A stretch of 64,000 bases of DNA from Negativicoccus succinicivorans. Its GTDB lineage: Bacteria > Bacillota > Negativicutes > Veillonellales > Negativicoccaceae. Shown one piece after another: positions 8,008 through 17,369 of the stretch. The notes beneath the pieces are model-generated. The model was not told the origin of the DNA. It made no database searches and saw nothing but the letters and a program-made list of their open reading frames with translations. The position numbers and the translations under genes are program-made. The DNA is taken from contig NZ_JACHHI010000003.1 of the NCBI RefSeq assembly GCF_014207605.1, forward strand, positions 124,001-188,000, read 5' to 3'. The number at the start of each line of letters is the position of its first letter. The stretch's first letter is position 1.

Positions 8008-9264
8008 TTATTCTTGCGGACGAAAGCCGCGGAACAAGCGCAGAACGATCGCAATCACCATCGCGACGACCGTCGCCAACGCCATTCCCTTCAAGTGGAA
8101 CGGACCGAAGTTCAACACCGCGCCGGAAAGGCCGGTAATCAGCGTGACCGCGGTTAAAATCAGATTTTCCGGTTGCGTATAATCCACTTTCTGTTCGATC
8201 AGCATGCGCAAACCGGTGGTGGCGATGATACCGAAGAGAAGGATGCAGACGCCGCCCATGACCGGGGTCGGTATGCCGTGAATGACCGCGGAAATTTTGC
8301 CGATGAAAGAGCAGAGAATGGCGATGATGGCCGCGCCGCGAATGACCCACACGCTGTAGACGCGCGTGATCGCCATGACGCCGATGTTTTCACCGTACGT
8401 CGTATTCGGCGTCGCCCCTACGATACCGGAGAGAATATTCGCGAGACCGTCGCCCAAAAGCGAACGCGACAATCCCGGATCCGTCATCAAATCGCGGCCG
8501 ACGACATGACTCGTCACCACAAGGTGGCCGATATGTTCGGCGAAAACGACAAAAACCGCGGGCAAAATAATGATGATGGCCTGCCAGTTCCATTCCGGCA
8601 TATACAGCGTCGGCACGGCAAACCACGGCGCCGCCGTGATCGCGTCCACATTCACGATACCGAGAAAGAGTGAAAGGATGTACCCCGCGACCACCCCCAT
8701 CAGCACGGGAATGACGCCCAAAAAACCGCGACCGAATAAAGATACCAAAATGGTCACGACCAAAGTGAAAATCGAAACGATCACGGCCAGTTGCGGATCC
8801 ACCCCCGGAACGGGGTCGCCGACCAGTCCCGCCATATTCATCGCGCTCGGCGCTAATTCCAAACCGATGATCGCAACGATGGCGCCCATCGCCGCCGGCG
8901 GGAACAAAGTATCAATCCAGCCGACACCGACCTTTTTCACTAAAAAGGACAGCAAGACGAAACACAGACCGAAAACGATGAAGCCGCTCTGCGCGGCGCC
9001 GTAACCGAGTCCCATGGAAACGATCAGGGTGACCGGCGAGATAAACGCAAAACTCGAACCGAGGTACGCGGGTAAGCGCCCCTTACAGATCGCCATGTAC
9101 AAAAGCGTGCCGATCCCGTTCATCAAAAGCGCGATCGAAGGATCGACCTTCAATAAAAACGGTACGAGCACCGTCGCGCCGAACATGGCGAACAAATGCT
9201 GAATGCTCAGAGGCAACGTTTCCCAAATCGGTAATTTCTCGTCTACGTCCACATATTTTTTCAT
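8008..9264 (-). CDS. uraA: Uracil/proton symporter (NCS2 family)
   Basis: A 418-aa permease of the nucleobase:cation symporter-2 family with about 14 hydrophobic segments. It matches UraA: QHLFAMFGATVLVP in TM1, SSFAFISP in TM3, AEHIGHL with the substrate-binding Glu, and GATPNTTYGENIGVMAITRV with the second key Glu. It imports uracil for salvage. The gene has a strong promoter (9369-9397) and a leader terminator (9283-9309) that can stop transcription before the start codon, pointing to attenuation by pyrimidine supply. The gene is monocistronic. Confidence 0.93.
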   Translation of the reverse strand: MKKYVDVDEKLPIWETLPLSIQHLFAMFGATVLVPFLLKVDPSIALLMNGIGTLLYMAICKGRLPAYLGSSFAFISPVTLIVSMGLGYGAAQSGFIVFGLCFVLLSFLVKKVGVGWIDTLFPPAAMGAIVAIIGLELAPSAMNMAGLVGDPVPGVDPQLAVIVSIFTLVVTILVSLFGRGFLGVIPVLMGVVAGYILSLFLGIVNVDAITAAPWFAVPTLYMPEWNWQAIIIILPAVFVVFAEHIGHLVVTSHVVGRDLMTDPGLSRSLLGDGLANILSGIVGATPNTTYGENIGVMAITRVYSVWVIRGAAIIAILCSFIGKISAVIHGIPTPVMGGVCILLFGIIATTGLRMLIEQKVDYTQPENLILTAVTLITGLSGAVLNFGPFHLKGMALATVVAMVIAIVLRLFRGFRPQE

Positions 9265-9282
9265 TGGTCTCCCCGTTTCATG

Positions 9283-9309
9283 AAAAAAGCTCTCTGTGCA
9301 CAGAGAGCT
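9283..9309 (-). promoter_or_regulatory. Leader terminator (attenuator) of uraA
   Basis: A perfect 9-bp stem (9288-9296 with 9301-9309, loop TGCA) followed on the minus strand by six T residues lies between the uraA promoter and its start. Upstream leader RNA contains TCCTGTGAG, similar to the loop bound by PyrR in Bacillus pyr leaders, but the flanking stem pairs poorly here. The regulator is therefore unknown. A TCGGA/TCCGA pairing can form just before the terminator. Confidence 0.75.
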
Positions 9310-9368
9310 TCGGATGTTGCGCCGGACCTGCTCCGACTCACAGGACTGAATAAGAGATACTACGCATC

Positions 9369-9397
9369 AGTATAGCAAGTTTTAAAAAGCTTGCCAA
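9369..9397 (-). promoter_or_regulatory. Promoter of uraA
   Basis: TTGGCA (9392-9397) and TATACT (9369-9374) are 17 bases apart, with TGC before the -10. Transcription would start near 9362, giving a leader of about 98 bases. Confidence 0.8.
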
Positions 9398-9403
9398 ATA
9401 CTT

Positions 9404-10711
9404 TTAACGCGGCGGCTGCCAGCGCCGATTCGGCGCGATTCCTTCCGAAAGCGCGCGAACTTTGGCCCAATGCGCTTCCCGCTCCTCCAGCTCACGGGTT
9501 TTGCGTTCCACGCCCAAAATCATGCCGACGGAAATCAAATTCACGACCATCGCGGAACCGCCGTAACTGATAAAGGGCAGCGGCACACCCGTGACGGGTA
9601 AGACGCCGAGCGTCATCGCGGTATTGTACAACCCTTGCCCGACCAGCAACGTCACCAGTCCGTAGACCAAGTACGAACTGTAGTGGTCGCGCGCGCGGCC
9701 GGCGATTTTAAAGCCGGTAAATAAAAGCGCGAGAAAAGCGAGCGGAACAAAGACCGCCAGCCAAAATCCGGCTTCCTGCGCGAAGACCGCATACGCGAAG
9801 TCCGTGTGTTGCTCCGGCAGGTACGCGAATTTACTCAAGCCCTGCCCGAAACCTTGTCCCAAAAATCCGCCGGAACCGACGGCAATAATACTTTGCACGA
9901 CCTGGTATCCGAGATCACGCGCGTAGCTGAACGGATCATACCAGGCGATAAGACGTTGCATGCGATACGGCGCGGCGATAACGCCCGCGACGAACAAGAT
10001 CGCGGCCGCGATCAACGTACCGACAATTTCCAGCTGCGGCAAGCCCGCCAAAAAATACAGCAGAAGCGGCACGCCCAAGACCAAAATCACGGTGCCGAAG
10101 TCCGGCTGCAGAAAGATGAGCGCGCCGAACACCAACGGCCAAAACAGCGGTTGCCATTCCGCAAGAAAGATCTTCATTCGTTTCCACTGCCGTTTTCCGG
10201 CGGCCCCCAACGCGCCACCCAGTGATTGCCAAAGCCGCACCGGCTCGCCGCGCTCGACACGCAGCGCGAGACCGGAGGCGGTGCACATAATGCCGACGAG
10301 CTTCGCCACTTCCGACGGTTGGAACGTAAATCCGCCCAGCGCGATCCACCGGCGCGCTCCGTTGACGGTCAGTCCCGCCACCTGCACGAGGAGCAACATC
10401 AGCACTGTGATCCCGATCCACAGCGTCATGCTCTTGCGCAGGTTCTGATAATTAAATCGGTAGACCAAAGCGCCGCAAATTGCGCCGAGCGCTAAAAACA
10501 ACGCATGGCGAAACAGATCGGAGGCGATCCCCGCGGAACTGCGCAAATTCATATAAAAAGTGGAACTGAAAACATTCACCGTGCCTACGATCAGCAAAAA
10601 CAGCACCACGACGAAAAACCAATCGCCGTAGCCGAACTTGCGCAGATGAAGTCGGTGGCCGAGCGCGCCCCAAAAGCTCCGTCGGCTCTGCTTACGCGTT
10701 CTCTTCGTCAT
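9404..10711 (-). CDS. ftsW: SEDS glycosyltransferase FtsW
   Basis: A 435-aa polytopic SEDS-family peptidoglycan polymerase that acts at the septum with a class B PBP. Motifs are NGARRWIALGGFTFQPSE, YRMQRLIAWYDPF, QSIIAVGSGGFLGQGFGQG and the C-terminal PVTGVPLPFISYGGS. Compared with the second SEDS protein here (15395-16516), it has longer cytoplasmic tails and a loop of about 25 residues after the third motif, both common in FtsW. It starts inside the end of trmB (20-base overlap) with GGAGAGGAAAGG upstream, so it is the last gene of the long mre-to-ftsW run. Confidence 0.85.
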   Translation of the reverse strand: MTKRTRKQSRRSFWGALGHRLHLRKFGYGDWFFVVVLFLLIVGTVNVFSSTFYMNLRSSAGIASDLFRHALFLALGAICGALVYRFNYQNLRKSMTLWIGITVLMLLLVQVAGLTVNGARRWIALGGFTFQPSEVAKLVGIMCTASGLALRVERGEPVRLWQSLGGALGAAGKRQWKRMKIFLAEWQPLFWPLVFGALIFLQPDFGTVILVLGVPLLLYFLAGLPQLEIVGTLIAAAILFVAGVIAAPYRMQRLIAWYDPFSYARDLGYQVVQSIIAVGSGGFLGQGFGQGLSKFAYLPEQHTDFAYAVFAQEAGFWLAVFVPLAFLALLFTGFKIAGRARDHYSSYLVYGLVTLLVGQGLYNTAMTLGVLPVTGVPLPFISYGGSAMVVNLISVGMILGVERKTRELEEREAHWAKVRALSEGIAPNRRWQPPR

Positions 10712-11366
10712 GGCCTTTCCTCTCCGGAACTACCGCTACCAAACGATAAATCGGTTGCCCTTTAGCGGAAAATTTCTGTTCGTATTCCGTGCGGACATTT
10801 TCCGCCGGTTCATTTTGATGCAAATCGTCCGTCACATCGCGCAGCGTCCAACCGAGCGCTTGAAACTCTTCGATGGAAAAGTAAAATAAATCGTGATTGT
10901 CCGTCTTGAAATGGATTTCACCCTGCGGCGCCAAGAGCGTCGCATATTTTTCGAGAAAGCCGCGGTGGGTAAGCCGCCGTTTGGCATGCCGCGCTTTCGG
11001 CCACGGATCACAAAAATTAAGATAAAAACGATCCACTTCGCCCGGCGCGAACACGTCTAACAGTTCGCTGATATCACCTTCAACCAGGCGCACATTGGCA
11101 AGCTCCGCCGCCGCTACCTTCTGTCCGGCATAGTATAGTACGCCGCGCTGCAACTCGATACCGATGATGTTCACATCTTCGTGCCGCGCCGCCAAGCCGG
11201 CAATAAATTGTCCTTTGCCGGTGCCGAGCTCGACCCACAGCGGGCGTTCACCGCGCGCGAAAATGTCTTGCCAGCGTCCGCGGCAATTTTCCGGCCAGCC
11301 GATCGACAAAAAATCGGCGTACTCGAGAATCGCTTCATCGATCCAGGGTTTTCTTCGTAAACGCAT
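10692..11366 (-). CDS. trmB: tRNA (guanine-N7-)-methyltransferase
   Basis: A 224-aa class I SAM methyltransferase that makes m7G46 in tRNA. SAM-binding VELGTGKGQFI and GIELQRGVL are followed by the family signature YLNFCDPWPKARHAKRRLTH and FKTDNHDLF. Length is typical. AAAGGAG precedes the ATG, 14 bases after the rng stop. Confidence 0.93.
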   Translation of the reverse strand: MRLRRKPWIDEAILEYADFLSIGWPENCRGRWQDIFARGERPLWVELGTGKGQFIAGLAARHEDVNIIGIELQRGVLYYAGQKVAAAELANVRLVEGDISELLDVFAPGEVDRFYLNFCDPWPKARHAKRRLTHRGFLEKYATLLAPQGEIHFKTDNHDLFYFSIEEFQALGWTLRDVTDDLHQNEPAENVRTEYEQKFSAKGQPIYRLVAVVPERKGHDEENA

Positions 11367-11380
11367 GTTGACTCCTTTCG

Positions 11381-12808
11381 CTAGTCCTCCTGCGGCGCCG
11401 CCGCAAGTTGGTACTGCGTTCGCGACGGCCGTTGGTGCGTCGCGATGATAAATTCTTTATGAAAGCGGGCCTGCCATTGCGCCGCCAGATTTTCCTCCCG
11501 CAAATGCTCCGCGACCGTCGGATGCACCTGCACCAGTACGCGATCGGCCAATCCTTGCCGCGCCTTTTGCCGCAGCTCTTCGGTGATTTGTTCCACGATC
11601 GCGGCGGCCGTCATCACGTACCCCGTACCCGCGCATTCCGGACAACGCATATAGCGACTTTCCTGCAGCGTGGGTCCGGTCTTGTGACGCGTCATCTCGA
11701 CCAGTCCGAGCGCCGTCATTTCCACGACCGTCGTGCGCACGCGATCTTCTTTGACCGCCGCGCGCAATGCTGTGAGCACGAGTTCGCGATCTTCTTTGCG
11801 CTGCATATCAATAAAATCAACGATGATAATGCCGCCGATATTGCGCAAGCGAATCTGTCGCGCCACTTCCTGCGCCGCGGCGAGATTGACGCGCAACGCC
11901 AAATCGTCCCGCCCGTGTCCGCTTCGAAATGTTCCGGAATTGACATCGATCGCGGTCAGCGCTTCGGTCGGATCAATCACGATGTACGCGCCGCCCGCCA
12001 CCTCCACGCGGCGTTCGAGCAACGGAGCGATCGCGTCCTGAATGCCGTGCTGCGTCAGCAAATCATTCGCCGCGACATAGGACACTTCCACTTGCGGCTG
12101 TTCGGAAACCAAATCGACAAGCCGTTCATACGCGGCGCGATCGTTCGTGATAATCTGTTCGGTCGACGGCGTCACGTAATCGCGCGCGGCGCGCAACACA
12201 ATATCCGCCTCCCGATAAAGGCACGCCGGCGCGGATGCGATCTTCGCCCGCCGCCGGATACTTTCCCATGTGCGCCGCAGGAACGCGAGGTCATGCGTTA
12301 ATTCCGCCGCATCCACACCTTGTGCTGCTGTCCGCAGAATAAAACCGCACGCCTCGTCTCCCAAGCCTAATTGGGCGCCGACGAGTCCGCGCAAGCGTTC
12401 CCGTTCCGCCGCCTCCTGTATTTGTTTCGAAACGCCGACGTAACGGCCTTTGGTTAAAAGCACCGCATACCGTCCCGCCAGCGAGGGTTTAGTCGTAAGC
12501 ATCGGGCCTTTCGTGCCGCGCGCTTCTTTCGTCACCTGCACGAGCACGCGCGCGCCGACGCTGATTTTATGTCCTTCGAGATCGCGCGATTTGCCGCCGA
12601 GAAGCGGCAAGTAACCGTTTTCGCCGGTACCGATGTCGACAAAAGCTGCATCGAGCGCCGCGACCACATTTTTGACGACTCCTTTATAAATGCGATGCAA
12701 AAGTGGTTCCCCGTCGGTCGGTTGAATCACCAGATCCGTCAGATCATTTCCCTGCGTCACCGCGATAATCGTCTCCCGCGGAGTCGTATTCACCAGTAAG
12801 CGGCTCAT
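11381..12808 (-). CDS. rng: Ribonuclease G/E family endoribonuclease
   Basis: A 475-aa RNase E/G protein that cuts single-stranded RNA in rRNA maturation and mRNA decay. An S1-type domain (VDIGTGENGYLP) comes first, then the catalytic DNase I-like region with AIDVNSGTF and IIIVDFIDM carrying the metal-binding aspartates, and the zinc-link CPECAGTG. It lacks the long C-terminal scaffold of RNase E. The frame is open far upstream, but the N-terminus MSRLLVNTTPRE starts at 12808, where ATGA overlaps the stop of the DUF2344 gene. Confidence 0.9.
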   Translation of the reverse strand: MSRLLVNTTPRETIIAVTQGNDLTDLVIQPTDGEPLLHRIYKGVVKNVVAALDAAFVDIGTGENGYLPLLGGKSRDLEGHKISVGARVLVQVTKEARGTKGPMLTTKPSLAGRYAVLLTKGRYVGVSKQIQEAAERERLRGLVGAQLGLGDEACGFILRTAAQGVDAAELTHDLAFLRRTWESIRRRAKIASAPACLYREADIVLRAARDYVTPSTEQIITNDRAAYERLVDLVSEQPQVEVSYVAANDLLTQHGIQDAIAPLLERRVEVAGGAYIVIDPTEALTAIDVNSGTFRSGHGRDDLALRVNLAAAQEVARQIRLRNIGGIIIVDFIDMQRKEDRELVLTALRAAVKEDRVRTTVVEMTALGLVEMTRHKTGPTLQESRYMRCPECAGTGYVMTAAAIVEQITEELRQKARQGLADRVLVQVHPTVAEHLREENLAAQWQARFHKEFIIATHQRPSRTQYQLAAAPQED

Positions 12809-13524
12809 AATTTTTCCTGCGCCGCCGCATCGAGCGGCAAAATATACGTGCCGTCTTCTGTACGGCGCGCCACCTTCACGCGCGACACTAGGCACTGTCC
12901 CGCGGCAACGGGCAAGGCGAAATCGTTCGCCAAAATCTCCCAGAGTTCCGTCGGTTTGATACTGCCGGCAAGCGTGCGCCAAAGGCCGACCGTAATGGTT
13001 ACAAAATCGTCTTCGATCCGGCCGCTCAACGGTTCGGGCACAATGTTGCGCACATCGAGTTGCCGCGTTTTCTTCGGCGTGACTTTCGTATAGGGAATCG
13101 TCGTCGCCGTGTTAAAGCGCGTCAAAACGTCCTGCAACTGCGCATCGGTAAACGCCGCTGTGAGCGGACCGGTCACTCTGTATTGCTCATAATTAATCAA
13201 CGCCATCAGTTTCGGCGCGCGCTGTTCGATATACGCGCCCGCCGTCAACCGCACGCCCGGCGCCAATGCGGCCGCCAACGCGCGCGCCGCGTCTTCATCC
13301 GGCACGTCTTCGCTCAATTCAACATCCATGTACAGCGGATCGGCCGTCACTCCGACCGCGAGCGCGGAATCGTAGCTGACTTTCATATGCGCATGGAAGC
13401 CTTCCGAGTACGCGATCGGCAAATCGGAGCGGCGCAACGCGCGTTCCATCGAGCGCATGAAATCAAGATGCCCTAAAAAACGCAACGGCTCATCTTTCGC
13501 GATAGATAAACGTAGTCTTGGCAC
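12805..13524 (-). CDS. TIGR03936/DUF2344 radical SAM-linked protein
   Basis: A 239-aa protein with the family N-terminus LRFLGHLDFMRSMERALRRS and PIAYSEGFHAHMKVSY. Members are nearly always encoded next to, or fused to, the TIGR03960 radical SAM protein, as here, and upstream of RNase G. No enzymatic role is established; a link to tRNA or rRNA modification is inferred only from neighbours. The start is GTG at 13524, with GGAGGG upstream, inside the last 35 bases of the radical SAM gene. It overlaps rng by 4 bases. Confidence 0.88.
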   Translation of the reverse strand: MPRLRLSIAKDEPLRFLGHLDFMRSMERALRRSDLPIAYSEGFHAHMKVSYDSALAVGVTADPLYMDVELSEDVPDEDAARALAAALAPGVRLTAGAYIEQRAPKLMALINYEQYRVTGPLTAAFTDAQLQDVLTRFNTATTIPYTKVTPKKTRQLDVRNIVPEPLSGRIEDDFVTITVGLWRTLAGSIKPTELWEILANDFALPVAAGQCLVSRVKVARRTEDGTYILPLDAAAQEKL

Positions 13525-15382
13525 GATTTCCCTCCATTCCGTCGAGTACGCTGACGCCGAGCTGCGGGCAGACGCCGCAACCCGCGCAGGAGAGGCGACG
13601 GCAATCGTGTGTCAGCGCGGCGTTCACGCCCTGTCGCCATTCGCGGTGCAGAAAATCTTTCGTCACGCCGCAATCGATATGCTCCCAGGGCAACGGCTCA
13701 TTGAAATCACGTTGCCGCTCCGCATAGTAACGCGGATCGATACCGGTCTCCTGAAATGCTTTGTCCCAGTATTCCGGCTTGAACCAATCCGTCCAACCGT
13801 CAAATTTCGCGCCTTGCTTCCACGCCGCGTAAATGACTTGCGCGACGCGCCGATCACCGCGCGCCAAGACCGCTTCCAGCAAACTGGTCGGCGCATCGTG
13901 GTAGCGGTAGTGAATATTGCGGCTTTTGATTTGACTTTTCAAATACAGTTGCCGCCGTTCGATTTCCGTTTTCGGAATTTGCCCGAACCATTGGAACGGC
14001 GTGAACGGCTTCGGCACGAAACTCGACACGCTGATCGTCACATGCGCGTTCATGCGCCCCGTGATCGATCGGTAAAGATCGCTCACGCGATAACCGAGTT
14101 CCGCGATGCCCGCTAAATCTTCATCGGTTTCCGTCGGCAAGCCCAGCATGAAGTAAAGTTTCACGCGATTCCAGCCGGACGTAAACGCGTTGGTGCAGGC
14201 TTGCATTAAATCTTCTTCCGTCACGCCTTTATTGATCACATCGCGCAAGCGCTGCGTGCCCGCCTCCGGAGCGAGCGTCAGACCGCTTTTGCGCACCTGC
14301 TGCACTTTTTTCGCGATATCGACGGAAAAACTGTCGATGCGCAGTGACGGCAAGCTGATGCTCACGCCGCGATCGGCGAATTCCGCGAACAACGCGTCGA
14401 CCAGCGAGGCGAGCTGCGAATAGTCGGCCGAGGAAAGCGACATCAGCGAAATTTCATCATAGCCGCTGTTTTTAATCAGTTCGCGCGCGATCGCAAGCAA
14501 CTGCTCCTGCGTTTTTTCTCGCACCGGACGATAAATCATGCCCGCCTGACAAAACCGACAGCCGCGCGTGCAGCCGCGAAACAATTCGAGCACGGCACGA
14601 TCGTGCACGGACTCGATATGCGGCAAAATCGGGTGCAAGGGCACGGGCAGCGCGTCCACATTTTCCACCACGCGTTTTCGCACCTTGGCCGGCGCCGCCT
14701 CCGTATTCGGCACGAGCCGCACGAAATTCCCCGCGCGATCGTAATGCGCATCATAAAACGCGGGCACATAATTACCCGAAATTTGCGCCATGCGTTCCAA
14801 AAGGCCGCGCCGTCCGTCGGGACGACCCGCCGCTTTCCATGCTTTGACGGCATCGACCAGCTCGACAACCGACTCTTCCGATTCACCGACAAAAAAGACA
14901 TCGATAAACGGCGCGAGCGGTTCCGGATTGTAGACGCAGGGTCCACCCGCGATCACGAGCGGCATATCGTCCGTACGTTCTTCGCTCCAAATCGGCAATC
15001 CCGCCAAATCGAGCATATTCAACACATTCGTGCAGGACATTTCATACTGCAAGGTAAAACCGAAAACGTCGTATTCTTTCACCGGCGTTTTGGTTTCCAA
15101 CGTATAGAGCGGCAACCCGTTTTGACGCATGGCCGCTTCCATATCCGGCCACGGCGCATAGACGCGCTCGGCGACCGCATCTTCTTCTCGATTAATCACT
15201 TCATATAAAATTTTCAAACCGACATGGCTCATCGCCACCTCATACACATCGGGAAACGCGAGCGCCACCGACACCGCCATCTGACGGTGATCTTTGACGA
15301 TGCTGTTGTATTCGCCGCCGATGTAACGCGCGGGTTTTTGCACGGTATTGAGCAAAAACGGCGAGACGCTGACTGTAGACAT
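13490..15382 (-). CDS. TIGR03960 family B12-binding/radical SAM protein
   Basis: A 630-aa protein. Residues about 30-200 form a cobalamin-binding-like Rossmann domain (FPDVYEVAMSHVGLKILY, VIAGGPCVYNPEPL, VGESEE). The radical SAM cluster is C271-x3-C275-x2-C278 (RGCTRGCRFCQAG). A C-terminal cysteine group (CAGCGVC) may bind a second cluster or metal. The substrate is unknown. The strict neighbour relation with DUF2344 suggests that the pair works together. It lies 12 bases after rodA. Confidence 0.9.
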   Translation of the reverse strand: MSTVSVSPFLLNTVQKPARYIGGEYNSIVKDHRQMAVSVALAFPDVYEVAMSHVGLKILYEVINREEDAVAERVYAPWPDMEAAMRQNGLPLYTLETKTPVKEYDVFGFTLQYEMSCTNVLNMLDLAGLPIWSEERTDDMPLVIAGGPCVYNPEPLAPFIDVFFVGESEESVVELVDAVKAWKAAGRPDGRRGLLERMAQISGNYVPAFYDAHYDRAGNFVRLVPNTEAAPAKVRKRVVENVDALPVPLHPILPHIESVHDRAVLELFRGCTRGCRFCQAGMIYRPVREKTQEQLLAIARELIKNSGYDEISLMSLSSADYSQLASLVDALFAEFADRGVSISLPSLRIDSFSVDIAKKVQQVRKSGLTLAPEAGTQRLRDVINKGVTEEDLMQACTNAFTSGWNRVKLYFMLGLPTETDEDLAGIAELGYRVSDLYRSITGRMNAHVTISVSSFVPKPFTPFQWFGQIPKTEIERRQLYLKSQIKSRNIHYRYHDAPTSLLEAVLARGDRRVAQVIYAAWKQGAKFDGWTDWFKPEYWDKAFQETGIDPRYYAERQRDFNEPLPWEHIDCGVTKDFLHREWRQGVNAALTHDCRRLSCAGCGVCPQLGVSVLDGMEGNRAKTTFIYRER

Positions 15383-15394
15383 CCTGACCCCTAT

Positions 15395-16516
15395 CTAAGC
15401 GGACGCATCAAACAAAACGGTTTTGCGCCGCAGGTAAATATTTAATAACAACGCGACGCTGCACAAATTAAGCGTCAACGAACTGACTCCGTAACTTAAA
15501 AACGGAAGCGGGATACCGGTGACCGGCATGATGCCGATCGTCATCCCGACATTAATGAAAATCTGAAATAACCACATCGCCACGATCCCGGTCGCGATAT
15601 AGCGCCCGAACCGATCGGCGGCCGTGCTGGCAATCCAAATGCCGCGATACAGCAGCACGAAGTACAGCAGCAACAGCAATAACGCGCCGACCAGCCCCGT
15701 TTCCTCACCGACCACCGCGAAAATAAAGTCCGTGTGGTTTTCCGGCAAAAAATTCAACTGGCTCTGCGTGCCGGCAAACAAGCCTTTACCGATCAGACCG
15801 CCCGAGCCGATCGCGATTTTCGACTGGATCACGTGGTACCCGGTATTGAACGGATCGCGTTCCGGATCAAACAGCACGAGAATACGATTCTTCTGGTACT
15901 CTTTGAGCAGGAAAAACCACGCCAGCGGCAAGACCGCAAGCCCCGCCAGGCAAACTTTGCGAATGTAGTCCATGCGCACGCCCGCAATATACAAACCGCC
16001 GAGCGTAATCGCGCCGAACACCAAACTCGTGCCCAAGTCCGGCTGCAGCAAAACCAGCGCAAACGGCGGCAGCAGAAAAAGCGCCGTGTAAAAAAGTCCG
16101 CTCCATTTTTTTAAATCCAGCGACGGCCGACACAAAAACCGCGCCAAACAGACGATATAAATGATTTTGGCAAATTCTGACGGCTGAATACTGATCGGTC
16201 CGATCGTGATCCAACGTTGCGCGCCGAGCGCGCTCGTACCCACCACCATAACCGCTATCAAAACGATTAAATTGGCCCCATATAAAGCCGGTGCGTAGCG
16301 GTAGAGTTTCCTGTAGTCAAAGCGTAACAAGTACACGAAAATGGCGATATCGGCCACCAAAAACGCCGCCTGCTTCGCCAAGTAATCCGAAACATGAAGC
16401 CCCGCCTGATTAATATGAGACGCCGATCCGATGAAGAGCAGTCCGAGCAGCGTCAACGCCAGCGTGACCAACACCAGCGCCCGATCCGTCGAGCGCCACC
16501 AACGTTCGATACCCAT
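15395..16516 (-). CDS. rodA: SEDS peptidoglycan polymerase RodA
   Basis: A 373-aa polytopic SEDS protein. It carries GAQRWITIGPISIQPSEFAK, a LVLFDPERDPFNTGYHVIQS stretch, IAIGSGGLIGKGLF, and PVTGIPLPFLSYG near the C-terminus. The typical RodA length and its place one base after minD and downstream of mrdA argue for the elongation enzyme partnered with PBP2, rather than FtsW. GAGG within the minD end serves as a weak ribosome binding site. Confidence 0.9.
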   Translation of the reverse strand: MGIERWWRSTDRALVLVTLALTLLGLLFIGSASHINQAGLHVSDYLAKQAAFLVADIAIFVYLLRFDYRKLYRYAPALYGANLIVLIAVMVVGTSALGAQRWITIGPISIQPSEFAKIIYIVCLARFLCRPSLDLKKWSGLFYTALFLLPPFALVLLQPDLGTSLVFGAITLGGLYIAGVRMDYIRKVCLAGLAVLPLAWFFLLKEYQKNRILVLFDPERDPFNTGYHVIQSKIAIGSGGLIGKGLFAGTQSQLNFLPENHTDFIFAVVGEETGLVGALLLLLLYFVLLYRGIWIASTAADRFGRYIATGIVAMWLFQIFINVGMTIGIMPVTGIPLPFLSYGVSSLTLNLCSVALLLNIYLRRKTVLFDASA

Positions 16517-16517
16517 A

Positions 16518-17354
16518 CTAGCCTCGGCGCCGGCGCCATGCCGCGCTTTGCGATTGACGACGGGCGATGCGCGAGCGGTTGCCTTCCCCCGCGCGGTAGT
16601 GTCGATCGATAAACCGTGACCACTCTTTGACGCTGCGTTCCCGTCCCGCTAAAAAGTCATCCACCATTTGCGTCATCGCTTTGCCGAACGCGCCCAACTG
16701 CGCCACGTTCATGACGTTCCCCGCCTGGGACTGCGCCACGACTTCCGGCGCATGCGGCAAGATGCCGCCGAGATGTTCCGGCTGCATCTGATCGGCCATT
16801 TCTTCCGCCGTCAAATACCCCGGCGTCTGCGCATTATGAAAATTATTGAAAATCACCGCGTAATGAAACATCCGATCTTCATGCATATAGTGCATGACGC
16901 GGTCGGTATCTCGCAACGACACCCAGGTCGGTTCCACGACGAGAAAAATCCGATCCGCCATCGCAAGCGTGTACATGAGCCCTTTACCGATGCCCGCCGG
17001 ACTGTCGACCAAGAGGTAATCATAGCGGTCGCGCAAATCTTCCAACACGGTCAGTACCGCATCGCCTTCGAGCTCTTCCCAGCGATAGCGTTGGCTGGCC
17101 GGCATGAAATCGAGATTCGGCGCGATATGTAAAATCGCATCTTCTTCAAAGCAACGTCCCGTTGCGACATCAAAGATATCAAACAGCACGCGGTCTTCGA
17201 CGCCCAACACCAGATCGAGATCGCGCAGCCCCATGTCGCCGTCCAACAGCAACACGCGTTGGCCGCGTTCCGCCAGTGCCGCGCCGAATGTCGCGGTGAC
17301 TACGGTCTTACCGACACCGCCCTTGCCGGATGCCAGTGTGATGATTTGCCCCAT
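16518..17354 (-). CDS. minD: MinD-like septum-site ATPase
   Basis: A 278-aa deviant-Walker ATPase of the MinD/ParA group: SGKGGVGKT (K11, K16), DGDMGLRDLDLVLG, DSPAG and later GILPHAPEV. MinD positions the division septum with MinC. No minC or minE lies next to it here, although related Firmicutes often have mreBCD-minC-minD. The C-terminus is odd: instead of a clear amphipathic membrane-targeting helix it ends in an Arg-rich tail (RSRIARRQ, WRRRRG). The gene sits between mrdA (14-base gap) and rodA (one base). Confidence 0.8.
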   Translation of the reverse strand: MGQIITLASGKGGVGKTVVTATFGAALAERGQRVLLLDGDMGLRDLDLVLGVEDRVLFDIFDVATGRCFEEDAILHIAPNLDFMPASQRYRWEELEGDAVLTVLEDLRDRYDYLLVDSPAGIGKGLMYTLAMADRIFLVVEPTWVSLRDTDRVMHYMHEDRMFHYAVIFNNFHNAQTPGYLTAEEMADQMQPEHLGGILPHAPEVVAQSQAGNVMNVAQLGAFGKAMTQMVDDFLAGRERSVKEWSRFIDRHYRAGEGNRSRIARRQSQSAAWRRRRG

Positions 17355-17369
17355 TTATCCGTTTCCTTT

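Noticed and set aside
12809-12982. N-terminal extension of RNase G
   Set aside because: It reads through the DUF2344 gene; the conserved start is the overlapping ATG at 12808.
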